A stretch of 64,000 nt of DNA from an uncultured Poribacteria bacterium (GCA_951813545.1 OX638352.1:4542835-4606834); one strand, 5' to 3'; numbered from the stretch's first letter, positions 34,429 through 44,029 are shown. Notes: a model not told the origin generated them from the letters alone. Made by a program: numbers and translations.

Positions 34429-35634
34429 TTTTTAATTTTTCCTTGCGGTTCGTTTAGGCGAGTTGGTGGTTTCACGTTCCATTCCGTATATCCACCCTCC
34501 ACTTCGTTTCGGGCTGCGTGCTTCTATTTCTGTGAATATATTTTAATTTTTCCTTGCGGTTCGTTTAGGCGAGTTGGTGGTTTCACGTTCCATTCCGTAT
34601 ATCCACCCTCCACTTCGTTTCGGGCTGCGTGCTTCTATTTCTGTGAATATATTTTAATTTTTCCTTGCGGTTCGTTTGGATGGATTGGTGGTTTCACGTT
34701 CCATTCCATATATCTACCCTCCATTTCGTTTCGGGCTGCGTGCTTCTATTTCTGTGAATATATTTTAATTTTTCCTTGCGGTTCGTTTAGGCGAGTTGGT
34801 GGTTTCACGTTCCATTCCGTATATCCACTCTCCACTTCGTTTCGGGCTGCGTGCTTCTATTTCTGTGAATATATTTTAATTTTTCCTTGCGGTTCGTTTA
34901 GGCGAGTTGGTGGTTTCACGTTCCATTCCGTATATCCACCCTCCACTTCGTTTCGGGCTGCGTGCTTCTATTTCTGTGAATATATTTTAATTTTTCCTTG
35001 CGATTCGTTTAGGCGGGTTGGTGATTTCACGTTCCATTCCGTATATCCACCCTCCACTTCGTTTCGGGCTGCGTGCTTCTATTTCTGTGAATATATTTTA
35101 ATTTTTCCTTGCGGTTCGTTTAGGCGAGTTGGTGGTTTCACGTTCCATTCCGTATATCCACCCTCCACTTCGTTTCGGGCTGCGTGCTTCTATTTCTGTG
35201 AATATATTTTAATTTTTCCTTGCGATTCGTTTAGGCGGGTTGGTGATTTCACGTTCCATTCCGTATATCCACCCTCCACTTCGTTTCGGGCTGCGTGCTT
35301 CTATTTCTGTGAATATATTTTAATTTTTCCTTGCGATTCGTTTAGGCGGGTTGGTGATTTCACGTTCCATTCCGTATATCCACCCTCCACTTCGTTTCGG
35401 GCTGCGTGCTTCTATTTCTGTGAATATATTTTAATTTTTCCTTGCGGTTCGTTTGGATGGATTGGTGGTTTCACGTTCCATTCCATATATCTGCCCTCCA
35501 TTTCGTTTCGGGCTGCGTGCTTCTATTTCTGTGAATATATTTTAATTTTTCCTTGTGGTTCGTTTGGATGGATTGGTGGTTTCACGTTCCATTCCATATA
35601 TCTGCCCTCCATTTCGTTTCAGGCTGCGTGCTTT
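34429..35634. repeat. Eleven-copy 111-bp tandem array between pstC and pstA
   Basis: The unit begins with CCTTGCGGTTCGTTTAGGCG and restarts at 34441, 34552, 34663, 34774, 34885, 34996, 35107, 35218, 35329, 35440 and 35551, exactly 111 bp each time; the last copy diverges near 35632. Units differ at a handful of positions and fall into at least three variants (GGCGAGTT, GGCGGGTT, GGATGGATT). On the minus strand each unit contains an AAGGAAAAATTAAAA ribosome-binding-site-like stretch and a degenerate copy of the pstA start (ATA TTC ACA GAA in place of ATG TTC ACG GAG), in frame but with a TAA per unit. No protein is encoded. A diverged single copy precedes the ABC permease gene at 53.8 kb. Confidence 0.96.
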
Positions 35635-35666
35635 GAATGTCTTTGAAGAATGGCTATCTGGTGTTG

Positions 35667-36572
35667 TTATTCTTGGCGGATACCTTTAATGACTAAATCG
35701 GCGATGAGGTTCACCACAAATGTGATGGTGAAAAGCAGAATACCGATGATAAAGAGGACTTGATAGTGTTCATCACCTCTCGCAACTTCGCCCAATTCAG
35801 CGGCGATTGTTGCTGTGAGAGTGCGAATCCAAGAGAGGGGACCTGACGGAATGTTCACGGAGTGTCCCGTTGCCATAAGGACCGCCATCGTTTCACCGAT
35901 AGAGCGTGCGGCACCGAGCAATACTGCTGCAAGTAATCCGTTTTTTGCTGCGGGTAGGAGCACACGATAAACCACCTGCCATCGGGTGGCACCGAGTGCT
36001 TCTGCTGCTTCACGATAGGAATCCGGTACAGCCTTTAGCGCGTCCTCCGCTATAGAGACGATGATGGGAACACTCATCAACGCCAGCATAATGCTGCCGT
36101 TCAGCATCGTTAACCCGATTGGGACATTGAACACCGCGATAATCAGTTGATTCATCAGGGTCAATCCGATGAAACCCCACACAACAGAAGGGATAGCGGC
36201 GAGCAGTTCGATGATAATCTTAAATGTTTCTCTTAGTTTTGGACCACAGAACTCGGATACAAAAATAGCTGCCCCAAGCCCAAATGGAACAGCAATACAC
36301 ATCGCTAACGTAGTAACGCTAAAAGTTCCCAAAATCAAAGCGAAGGTACCGTATCTTTTGTTACTCAGCGAGGTTGGGTACCATTCCGGGCTGGTCAAGA
36401 ATTGTCCTAAATCTAAACCATTGAAAAGGAAACCTGCCCCCTCCCGAAACACGAAGAAGAAGATACCGAAGACAAAAATAATACAACTAATTCCGCATAA
36501 GCGAATAAACAGTTCAATTACGGTTTCAGAAAATGGAAGATTCGCCGCCCTTCTTTTTCGTAGGATGTTCAT
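35667..36572 (-). CDS. pstC: Phosphate ABC transporter permease PstC
   Basis: 301 residues with six membrane helices. EAA loop REAAEALGATRWQVVYRVLLP and motif AARSIGETMAVLMATGHS are canonical. Its partner PstA is encoded downstream beyond the tandem array, an unusual separation of over 1.2 kb. Begins 5 bases after the pstS stop. Confidence 0.96.
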   Translation of the reverse strand: MNILRKRRAANLPFSETVIELFIRLCGISCIIFVFGIFFFVFREGAGFLFNGLDLGQFLTSPEWYPTSLSNKRYGTFALILGTFSVTTLAMCIAVPFGLGAAIFVSEFCGPKLRETFKIIIELLAAIPSVVWGFIGLTLMNQLIIAVFNVPIGLTMLNGSIMLALMSVPIIVSIAEDALKAVPDSYREAAEALGATRWQVVYRVLLPAAKNGLLAAVLLGAARSIGETMAVLMATGHSVNIPSGPLSWIRTLTATIAAELGEVARGDEHYQVLFIIGILLFTITFVVNLIADLVIKGIRQE

Positions 36573-36577
36573 ATCTT

Positions 36578-37495
36578 TTAGCTGCCCGTTAACGGTACAA
36601 AACCAAGTTTCTCAACAATCTTTTGACCTTCTGCTGACAGAATCCAATCGAGATATGCCTTCACTTCGCCCATCGGTTCACCGAGGGAATACATGTACAA
36701 TGGACGTGCGATCGGATATGTTTTGTCAAGGACATTCTTAAGATTAGGCGCGTAATACGGTTCGCCGGGTGCTGTAGCAACTTCTAACATTTTTACATGC
36801 GGAGTCGCATATCCCATACCACTATAGCCAATAGCACAAGGCGTTCTCCCAATGACTTCTACCACGTCTTTAGAGCCGTGTAAATCCAGAGAACCGAGTC
36901 CAAAGTCGCTTGATTTACCAAGCAGCGCTTCTCGGAAATAGAAGTAGGTGCCGGAATTAGATTGCCGACTGATGCGGATAATCTCGTCGCTTGGACAGTT
37001 GTTGTGTGAAATACCGAGGTCGCTCCATTTGCTTATCGTGCCATCTTCACCATATATTTCCGCAAGTTGCGTGATCGTAATTTTGTTGATGGGTGTATCT
37101 TGATGAACATAGACTGCGAGTGCGTCGTAACCGACGATGAATTCTTGGGGGATTTTACTGTTCTTTTGCGTCGCGAGTTCTAGTTCTTTCGGTTTGATCT
37201 GGCGACTACAGTTCGCAATGTCTACGGTGCCATTAATGAGTGCAGCAACGCCCGTTCCAGAGCCGCCACCTGACACTTCCACCAGTGCTGTGCTGCTAAC
37301 ACCAGTGTACATTTCTGCCCATGCTTGTGCCAAATTCACCATCGTATCTGAGCCTTTGTTTTTAATGGTGTGTGTTGTCCCTTGCTTTGCAGCACTTGCC
37401 TTGTCTGTGTGTGAACAACCGCTCATAGCAAAGCTGCATGTTAAAACGACAAGGAAGCATATAGTTGTGTAACCGATCCGACTGTTTATTCGCAT
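36578..37495 (-). CDS. pstS: Phosphate-binding lipoprotein PstS
   Basis: 305 residues. Signal peptide ending in SFAMSGC is a lipobox. The phosphate-binding segments are present: GSDTMVNLAQAWAEMY, EVSGGGSGTGVAAL and RISRQSNSGTYFYF. It delivers phosphate to PstC-PstA. First gene of the block; probably the only one with its own promoter. Confidence 0.96.
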   Translation of the reverse strand: MRINSRIGYTTICFLVVLTCSFAMSGCSHTDKASAAKQGTTHTIKNKGSDTMVNLAQAWAEMYTGVSSTALVEVSGGGSGTGVAALINGTVDIANCSRQIKPKELELATQKNSKIPQEFIVGYDALAVYVHQDTPINKITITQLAEIYGEDGTISKWSDLGISHNNCPSDEIIRISRQSNSGTYFYFREALLGKSSDFGLGSLDLHGSKDVVEVIGRTPCAIGYSGMGYATPHVKMLEVATAPGEPYYAPNLKNVLDKTYPIARPLYMYSLGEPMGEVKAYLDWILSAEGQKIVEKLGFVPLTGS

Positions 37496-37527
37496 TAATC
37501 TGCCTCTCTTACTGAATTCTAACGTAA

Positions 37528-37533
37528 ATTATA
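37528..37533 (-). promoter_or_regulatory. -10 element of the pst promoter
   Basis: TATAAT on the minus strand, about 33 bases upstream of the pstS ATG. No good -35 hexamer lies 16-18 bp further up (only TATTTTCG-like sequence), as expected for an activator-dependent promoter. A PhoB/PhoP box cannot be called with confidence. Confidence 0.55.
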
Positions 37534-37659
37534 ACATGCAATTGTTACGAAAATAAGACAAAATTCGGAATTCTTATTGATTTGCTATCAAACGTTTGAA
37601 AGCGATCTGTCGTTTTTTGCGTAGGTTAGCGAGCATCTGGTTAATTGTTGTGAAATCAA

Positions 37660-37688
37660 TTGATTTTTGAACTTGGTTGTGGTAGAAT
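37660..37688 (+). promoter_or_regulatory. Promoter for the M32 carboxypeptidase gene
   Basis: TTGATT at 37660-37665, 17-bp spacer, TAGAAT at 37683-37688. Transcription would start near 37695, which excludes any gene start upstream of it and supports the GTG at 37759. Confidence 0.65.
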
Positions 37689-37758
37689 GGTGAAACGAAT
37701 TTCATCAGGAAATACACGTATCAAATATACTATAACGCAACGGAATAGGGGAAATACT

Positions 37759-39270
37759 GTGCAATCCAAATTTCAACAACTTAAAGCCCGCCTGCTTGAA
37801 GCGAACGATATATCGTCCGCTGCTGGATTGCTCTATTGGGACCAATCTACCTACATGCCGCCCGGTGGAGCTGCCGCTCGTGCCCGTCAGAGTGCTACGC
37901 TGCGCCGATTGGCGCACGAAAAATTTACCGACCCAGAAATTGGAAGGCTGCTTGACTCACTCCAGCCTTACGAAAAAAGTCTCGGCTACGATTCCGACGA
38001 CGCGAGTCTCCTCCGTGTTGCGCGTAGAGGCTACGAACGCGCGACGAAGATACCCGCTAAATTCATGGCGGAGGTAACGAACCATACATCAGAATCCTAT
38101 CAGGTGTGGACTGAAGCGCGTCCGGCGAACGACTTTGAGAGGGTGCGTCCCTATCTGGAGAAAACACTGGCGTATAGTCGACAGGCTGCTGACTTCTTTC
38201 CGGGATATGAACACATCGCAGATCCGCTCATTGAATCCAGCGACTATGGCATGAAGGCGACAGATGTGCGGAACGTCTTTGCGGAGCTGCGCCAAGAACT
38301 CGTTCCAATTGTTTCTGCTGTCACATCACAGGCACTCGCCGATGACTCGTGTTTGCACCAACACTTTCCTGAAGAGAAACAGCTCGCGTTCGGCTTAGAG
38401 GTCGCCCAGAAGTTTGGCTACGATCTGAATCGGGGTCGGCAGGATAAAACACACCACCCGTTTATGACGAAGTTTTCACTCGGTGATGTGAGAATCACGA
38501 CCCGTACAAAGGAGAATTTCCTCGGCGATGCGTTGTTCAGCACACTGCACGAAACCGGACACGCGTTGTATGAACAGGGTATCCGCATGGATTTAGAAGG
38601 CACACCGCTCGCCGGTGGCACCTCATCGGGCGTGCATGAGAGTCAATCGCGACTTTGGGAAAATATCGTCGGACGCAGCCGAGGGTTTTGGGAGCACTTC
38701 TATCCGCAACTTCAAGCGGTCTTTCCTGAGCAGCTCGGTTCTGTCCCGTTAGATGCGTTTCACCGAGCGATCAATAAAGTGGAACGCTCTCTCATTCGCA
38801 CGAATGCAGACGAAGTTACCTACAACCTACACGTTATGTTGCGTTTCGATTTTGAATTGGCACTCTTAGAAGGCAACTTAGAGATTCGAGATTTACCGGA
38901 TGCGTGGCGTGAACGATTTGAAGCCGATTTTGGCATCGTGCCACCAGACAACAAAGACGGTGTTTTGCAAGATGTACATTGGTATTTTGGGTTGATTGGT
39001 GGCTCATTTCAGGGATATACGTTAGGTAATATCTTGGGGGCGCAGTTCTTCTCAGCTGCACGCGAAGCGCATCCTGAAATTCCATCTGAGATTGAGAATG
39101 GCGAGTTCAGTACCCTCCACGATTGGTTAAGAGGGAATCTTTACCAACACGGATCGAAATATACGGCACCGGAAATCGTCCAACGCGCAACCGGAAGTCC
39201 TCTGTCCATTGAACCCTATATGGCATACCTCCGAACAAAATATAGCGAGTTATATGACTTGGGGAATTAG
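37759..39270 (+). CDS. M32 family metallocarboxypeptidase (Taq carboxypeptidase type)
   Basis: Zinc carboxypeptidase that trims amino acids from peptide C-termini. 503 residues from GTG 37759 (AGGGGA at 37746-37751). The active site H-E-T-G-H lies in STLHETGHALYEQGI, with the third ligand region ESQSRLWENIVGRS downstream and the M32 motifs LYWDQSTYMP near the N-terminus and IRTNADEVTYNLHVMLRF later. No signal peptide, so cytoplasmic. Confidence 0.95.
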   Translation: MQSKFQQLKARLLEANDISSAAGLLYWDQSTYMPPGGAAARARQSATLRRLAHEKFTDPEIGRLLDSLQPYEKSLGYDSDDASLLRVARRGYERATKIPAKFMAEVTNHTSESYQVWTEARPANDFERVRPYLEKTLAYSRQAADFFPGYEHIADPLIESSDYGMKATDVRNVFAELRQELVPIVSAVTSQALADDSCLHQHFPEEKQLAFGLEVAQKFGYDLNRGRQDKTHHPFMTKFSLGDVRITTRTKENFLGDALFSTLHETGHALYEQGIRMDLEGTPLAGGTSSGVHESQSRLWENIVGRSRGFWEHFYPQLQAVFPEQLGSVPLDAFHRAINKVERSLIRTNADEVTYNLHVMLRFDFELALLEGNLEIRDLPDAWRERFEADFGIVPPDNKDGVLQDVHWYFGLIGGSFQGYTLGNILGAQFFSAAREAHPEIPSEIENGEFSTLHDWLRGNLYQHGSKYTAPEIVQRATGSPLSIEPYMAYLRTKYSELYDLGN

Positions 39271-39310
39271 GACGTAGCGGACACGTTCAGCTGTGTAAGG
39301 AGACTGAATT

Positions 39311-39832
39311 ATGGGAAACATACGAGTGCTCCTCCTTTTACTCCTCTGCGGTTTTTTGCAAGCCTGCGGCGGACTCAAACTAATTGACGTTTCCAAGAGT
39401 TCCACTGCATTGCAACTCACGACGGTGCAGGAGCAAGTGATTCATCCGAAACTGAAGCTTATTCGCGACATCGTTGAGGATTACGATTTTGAGAAGAAAC
39501 AATTAGAGGTGGATTATCAGGTGTTTCGTGCCGGTATAACGCAACGACAGTACAGTCGATACGAAGATGGGTTTATGGATTCACGGAGCCGTCGGGAACT
39601 AAATCGATTTAGGGACGAGGCGCGGAAGTTTCTGAGGCAGCGTGCCATCTATCTCGACGAGATTAAAGAGCTTGTTGAGGAAATCGCTACGGAACTTACC
39701 GCTGAGCAGCGTATTAAAATGGCTGAACTGAAACTTCCGAAGTTGGAGGTGCCGATGATGCTCCAGCGCGACCCGTACAACGACCTCCGTTATATTCCAA
39801 ACCATCCGCTTGGCGGCGTGAATGTATTCTGA
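39311..39832 (+). CDS. Hypothetical lipoprotein, helical
   Basis: 173 residues. Signal peptide VLLLLLLCGFLQAC is a clear lipobox. The mature part is strongly charged and helical (LRDIVEDYDFEKKQLEV-like, EARKFLRQRAIYLDEIKELV) with TAEQRIKMAEL reminiscent of Spy/CpxP-type LTxxQ segments. It may be a periplasmic chaperone-like protein; no firm family. Follows the carboxypeptidase by 40 bases. Confidence 0.7.
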   Translation: MGNIRVLLLLLLCGFLQACGGLKLIDVSKSSTALQLTTVQEQVIHPKLKLIRDIVEDYDFEKKQLEVDYQVFRAGITQRQYSRYEDGFMDSRSRRELNRFRDEARKFLRQRAIYLDEIKELVEEIATELTAEQRIKMAELKLPKLEVPMMLQRDPYNDLRYIPNHPLGGVNVF

Positions 39833-39841
39833 GCGTCTCCA

Positions 39842-41125
39842 ATGGATTACTATGTTAGTTTGCTCGGTGATGATTCTAACGTTGGCACGTCCAAAACGTG
39901 CCCGTGGCGGAGTGTCGCACGGGTAAATGCAGCGCAGTTGTTACCCGGTGATTCCGTCCGGTTTCACGCCAATCAGACCTTCGTTGGGAATCTTTGTCTG
40001 ACAAGTGAAGGGAAAAATTTGGGGAACCAACCGATCACTGTCGGTTCTTATGGCTCAGGCAGAGCAACTATTGATGCGGGGTGCGGCACCGGTTTTTTGG
40101 TGAAGGATATGGGAGGGGTCCATCTCGTAGGACTTAATTTTGTCGGTGCTGGCGCGGCAAAGAATGCTGGCTCCGGCATTTTGTTTGTCAATACGCTGCT
40201 TGGCGGAGTTAAGTTGGCGGATATTCGGATTCATTGTGTAGATGTTAGCGGTTTCAAGGATTCCGGAATCTGTCTCAAGGCGGAGCCAAAAGATGGGAGT
40301 TGGAGTGGGTTTCGTGATGTTAGAATTACGTACACCACGAGTCATGACAACGGCGATGCGGGGATCATTTGTATCGGGGCTTGGAATCCGAAGCGAGAGG
40401 GTTACTCACATGCTGACTTTTATGTTGGTAGGTGTAGTGCGTATAGAAATGCCGGCATCCCCGGAAAAGGGAGTCATTCGGGAAACGGCATTGTCCTCGC
40501 ACAGGTTGAGGGTGCTCTGATTGAACGCTGCCGTGCTTACGAGAACGGGGGATTGAACGATTATGATGGCGGTGGACCTGTTGGGATCTGGGCATGGGAT
40601 GCAGATCGTGTTGTTCTTCAGTTCAACGAATCCCATCACAATCGCACCGGTAGCAGCAAAGATGGCGGTGGGTTTGATCTGGACGGCGGTGTGAGAAATT
40701 CGATTGTTCAGTATAACTATTCGCATGACAATGATGGACCCGGGTATCTGCTGGCGCAATTCAGCGGTGCCCGGGCATTTTACGGTAATGTTATTCGCCA
40801 TAACGTGAGTGTGAATGATGGTAGGAAGAATCGCTACGGCGGCATTCACCTCTGGTCCACTGGGGCAAGCGGTGGCATCACGGATACGACTTTTTACGCA
40901 AATATAATCTACATGGCACAAGCTGCCGCCGGCTCCCCCGCTGCGGTTGACTGTACGAGCAATGGGATTCGTAATATTCGCTTCCATAACAACAGTTTCC
41001 AAACCGATGGGAACACAGCATTTATCCGTGGCAAGAGCAATCAAAATGTAGTATTTGAATATGATCAATTCAGGACAAACTGCCAGTCTCCGAGATTTCC
41101 TATCGCCGCGGATATAGAGCGGTAG
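39842..41125 (+). CDS. Right-handed parallel beta-helix protein
   Basis: 427 residues. Opens MDYYVSLLGDDSNVGTSKTC, the typical start of parallel beta-helix (pectate lyase/chondroitinase-B-like) modules, then solenoid repeats with N-x-x-G turns (SGNGIVLAQVEGALIERCRA, NYSHDNDGPGYLL). No signal peptide at the chosen start, which is odd for a polysaccharide-active protein; the upstream lipoprotein gene ends only 9 bases before. No catalytic residues assigned. It converges with the nucleoside hydrolase gene, 4 bases away. Confidence 0.78.
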   Translation: MDYYVSLLGDDSNVGTSKTCPWRSVARVNAAQLLPGDSVRFHANQTFVGNLCLTSEGKNLGNQPITVGSYGSGRATIDAGCGTGFLVKDMGGVHLVGLNFVGAGAAKNAGSGILFVNTLLGGVKLADIRIHCVDVSGFKDSGICLKAEPKDGSWSGFRDVRITYTTSHDNGDAGIICIGAWNPKREGYSHADFYVGRCSAYRNAGIPGKGSHSGNGIVLAQVEGALIERCRAYENGGLNDYDGGGPVGIWAWDADRVVLQFNESHHNRTGSSKDGGGFDLDGGVRNSIVQYNYSHDNDGPGYLLAQFSGARAFYGNVIRHNVSVNDGRKNRYGGIHLWSTGASGGITDTTFYANIIYMAQAAAGSPAAVDCTSNGIRNIRFHNNSFQTDGNTAFIRGKSNQNVVFEYDQFRTNCQSPRFPIAADIER

Positions 41126-41129
41126 TGTT

Positions 41130-42092
41130 TCACCGAAGTCGCTCGAAAAAGATATCTAAGAACGCCTCGGCAGCTACTTTAACGCAGACCTTGGCATTAG
41201 GATTGGAACGCTGGTGCTCACGCCGCAGATCGGCAACTGTCATGCCATTTGTTAAATTACCTGTGGTTTCGACTTGTACGTTCGCATCAACACTTTCAAA
41301 ATGGGCTGGATGCGTTAGCATAGCGATCGGAAGTGCATCGTGGATATGAAGGCCCCAGAATCCAACGCGTCGGCGGTAAAATTCCATGCAGGCTTGTGTA
41401 GCATCCCAGAGGAAGCGCGAAACCGTATCCTCTCTATTCTCAATTTCGGCGTGCAGCCGTTCACCGGTTAATACAACTTGGTGCGTTGCATCAAGCGGGA
41501 AAATATGAATAGGCACACCGAATTGGAAGACCTCATGGGCAGCATGCGGATCGACAAAGATGTTAAATTCTGCTGTTGTTGTGACATTACCGTATGTTTC
41601 AAAAGCACCGCCCATCATCACAATCTTCCGAAGCCTTTGCATCTTGGTAGGATCTTTACGGATCGCTTTTGCCAGATTCGTCAACGGACCAAGCGCAACA
41701 ATGATGAGTTCATCAGGATAGCGTGCTGCCATCTCAAGAATGAGATCAACACCTGATAGTGATGAGGGGTCTATGTCGGCAGGAATATACACTGGGTTGT
41801 CGTCAGCGTTTATCAAGTAATTCGTATTGCCTAATCCGTCATCACCATGAACATGCGTCGCTGTCACGAGAGGTGTTATGAGCGGTGCCGCTTCGCCTTG
41901 GGCAATAACGGGATATTCATTTAAGTCAAGCAACCCGAAAATAGTGAATAAATTCTGTGTCGCTTGCTCAACCGAGACATTTCCACAGACAGTTGTTATT
42001 GCTTCTATGTGTAATTCAGGTGAACGCATTGCAAAGAGAATTGCGAGTGCATCGTCTACACCCGGATCTGTGTCTATAAGGATTCGTTGCAT
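41130..42092 (-). CDS. Nucleoside hydrolase (IunH family)
   Basis: 320 residues. Hydrolyses the N-glycosidic bond of ribonucleosides for base and ribose salvage. Calcium-binding N-terminus RILIDTDPGVDDALAI is definitive; a later HDALPIAMLTHP contains the family His-Asp. Cytoplasmic. Specificity for purines or pyrimidines cannot be told. Confidence 0.95.
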   Translation of the reverse strand: MQRILIDTDPGVDDALAILFAMRSPELHIEAITTVCGNVSVEQATQNLFTIFGLLDLNEYPVIAQGEAAPLITPLVTATHVHGDDGLGNTNYLINADDNPVYIPADIDPSSLSGVDLILEMAARYPDELIIVALGPLTNLAKAIRKDPTKMQRLRKIVMMGGAFETYGNVTTTAEFNIFVDPHAAHEVFQFGVPIHIFPLDATHQVVLTGERLHAEIENREDTVSRFLWDATQACMEFYRRRVGFWGLHIHDALPIAMLTHPAHFESVDANVQVETTGNLTNGMTVADLRREHQRSNPNAKVCVKVAAEAFLDIFFERLR

Positions 42093-42161
42093 TGTTTGTC
42101 TTCCTCTGTTGTGTTTTGTATTTTCTTTAGCGATTTTACCATTACGGAACGATTTTGTCCA

Positions 42162-42971
42162 ATGAACTTTGCTAACGATGTCTCCAGTCAGGACAGATAT
42201 AGACGAATTGTGGGTATCTGTTTTGTCTTGCTTATTGTCTATTGCCCTCCACTTGTCGCACAGGTGAATATCTTCACGGGTGAAACGATGCGGCAGATGC
42301 AGTTGAAATCCGGTTGGTATAATAGCATCAATTTGGATTTAACCTACCGCTCTGGCAATTCAGATCTGCTTACGACACGTACCCGATTTCGTTCAGATTA
42401 TCTCACAAAAACGTATCACAGCTTTGTTTTTGGAGGTCTCCAGCAGGGGAGAAAAGATGATGTGTTTTTTGTGAACAAGGGTATGGCACATGCGCGGATT
42501 ATCCGAAGCCTCACACAGCATGTGCTTGTTGAATCCTTTGTCCAGAAGCAGTTCAATGAATCCATTCTACTAAACGATCGAAACTTAGCAGGTGGTGGTG
42601 TTCGGTTCGCCTTGCATCCGCGAAATTCCCGATTTAATGTGTATCTCGGTATTGGTGCGATGTGGGAGCACGAACGTATTAATGACGCAAAGCGCGGCGA
42701 AGCCACAACTCGTATCGTTCGGTCAACCAACTATATCAATTGGACCGGTAAGTTGGATGAACGTATTACGACGAGTGCTACAGGCTATTATCAGGTCGAT
42801 GTCCGCCGTTTTCAGGATTATCGCATTCTTTTTGAAGGGAGCATCACATTCAGTCTAACAACAAAGTTAGCCTTTCCGCTCCGAGTGAATCTCCGATATG
42901 ACAGTGAACCTCCTACGGGTATCCGAAAACATGATGTAGAAATTTTTAACGGATTGCGGTATACTTTTTAA
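42162..42971 (+). CDS. DUF481-type outer-membrane barrel protein
   Basis: 269 residues from ATG 42162. Signal peptide IVGICFVLLIVYCPPLVAQ. The mature part has alternating beta segments (INLDLTYRSGNSDLLTTRTR, YQVDVRRFQDYRILFEGSI) and ends NGLRYTF with a terminal Phe, the pattern of small outer-membrane barrels of the DUF481 family (YdiY-like). Function unknown. It is divergent from the nucleoside hydrolase gene, separated by about 70 bases. Confidence 0.75.
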   Translation: MNFANDVSSQDRYRRIVGICFVLLIVYCPPLVAQVNIFTGETMRQMQLKSGWYNSINLDLTYRSGNSDLLTTRTRFRSDYLTKTYHSFVFGGLQQGRKDDVFFVNKGMAHARIIRSLTQHVLVESFVQKQFNESILLNDRNLAGGGVRFALHPRNSRFNVYLGIGAMWEHERINDAKRGEATTRIVRSTNYINWTGKLDERITTSATGYYQVDVRRFQDYRILFEGSITFSLTTKLAFPLRVNLRYDSEPPTGIRKHDVEIFNGLRYTF

Positions 42972-43078
42972 TGGCTATCGGTTATCAGTTAAGAGGCTCT
43001 TGTGGTAGTTGTGAATTTTGTTGATTCCACAAATATCTTGGGTCGGTTAACTGGCACGAATAAAAAAAGGAGCATCTT

Positions 43079-44026
43079 ATGCAGAAGGTGAAAATAATCG
43101 TCTATATCGGCGTGTGTCTTATCGCGCTGTCGAATGTTGCGTGGGCAGATGGGCATCTTCAAATCAAGGAGAAGGAGAAGAAGCTTGTCTTAAAGGGTAA
43201 AATTTCTGAAGCACTCGGTGAATACGATTCACATTTGAAGGGTGCCGTTGAATATCTCGTTTGTGGACGCAACGGCAAGGAATATGAGAGCATTATCGTT
43301 GTTGATGCGACAGCGAAGGAAATTCACGACGCTATTAAAAAACTCGGTGTTGAGGTAGGTACGCCTCCCGGTTACGATGCGGAAAAGGATGCGCCGACAT
43401 CAGCAAAAGGGACAGAATTTATTATCTATGCCGAATGGAAAGATGGTGATAAGGCGAAAAAAGTTCGTGCCGAAGAGCTCATTTTCAATGTGAAGACCCA
43501 AAAGCCGATGCAACAGGTTGCTTGGATCTATTCCGGCTCGCGCGTCGTGCCGGACTTGGATAGCGACGATGAAGATGCGATGATCCCGCAGGCATTTATG
43601 AGTAATGACCTTGTCGCCTTAAAGCGGTTTGATGCAAGCGCACTCTTCCAGAATCCACTACTTGAATCGGAAGAGGAGAACATCTATAAAAAGAACGATG
43701 CCTTGCTGCCAAAACTTGGGACACCTGTTATGCTCACGATTGAGGTCAACCGGAAAATGCAACTGTTTGTGCTCATCACTGGCAAGGTGCAAGGCGTAGG
43801 ATTCCGCAATTTCACACAGATGAACGCTAAGCAGCTGGGTATCAACGGCTATGCTAAGAACCTACCAAACGGTAAGGTTGAGGTCGTCGCAGAAGGCGAT
43901 AAGGCGCAGTTGGATGCGTTAGTCGCTTTGTTAAAGAAGGGACCGCGCTATGCGAGAGTGGATTCGCTGCATGTTGACGAACGTTCCTTCACTGGGGAAT
44001 ATAAGAGTTTCGGCATTCGGTATTAA
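43079..44026 (+). CDS. Exported YdjY-like domain fused to acylphosphatase
   Basis: 315 residues. Signal peptide IIVYIGVCLIALSNVAWADG. Residues ~30-215 match the YdjY-type domain (KLVLKGKISEALGEYDSHLK, VEYLVCGRNGKEYESIIVVD). The last ~90 residues are a full acylphosphatase: VLITGKVQGVGFRNFTQ with catalytic Arg, and GINGYAKNLPNGKVEV with catalytic Asn. Acylphosphatases split carboxyl-phosphate bonds and are normally small cytoplasmic proteins, so an exported fused one is unusual. AAAAAAGGAGC at about 43062-43073 is the ribosome binding site. The MobA-like gene follows 3 bases later. Confidence 0.88.
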   Translation: MQKVKIIVYIGVCLIALSNVAWADGHLQIKEKEKKLVLKGKISEALGEYDSHLKGAVEYLVCGRNGKEYESIIVVDATAKEIHDAIKKLGVEVGTPPGYDAEKDAPTSAKGTEFIIYAEWKDGDKAKKVRAEELIFNVKTQKPMQQVAWIYSGSRVVPDLDSDDEDAMIPQAFMSNDLVALKRFDASALFQNPLLESEEENIYKKNDALLPKLGTPVMLTIEVNRKMQLFVLITGKVQGVGFRNFTQMNAKQLGINGYAKNLPNGKVEVVAEGDKAQLDALVALLKKGPRYARVDSLHVDERSFTGEYKSFGIRY

Positions 44027-44029
44027 ATC

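Noticed and set aside
34429..35634. CRISPR array
   Set aside because: The whole 111-bp unit repeats; there are no unique spacers and no cas genes.
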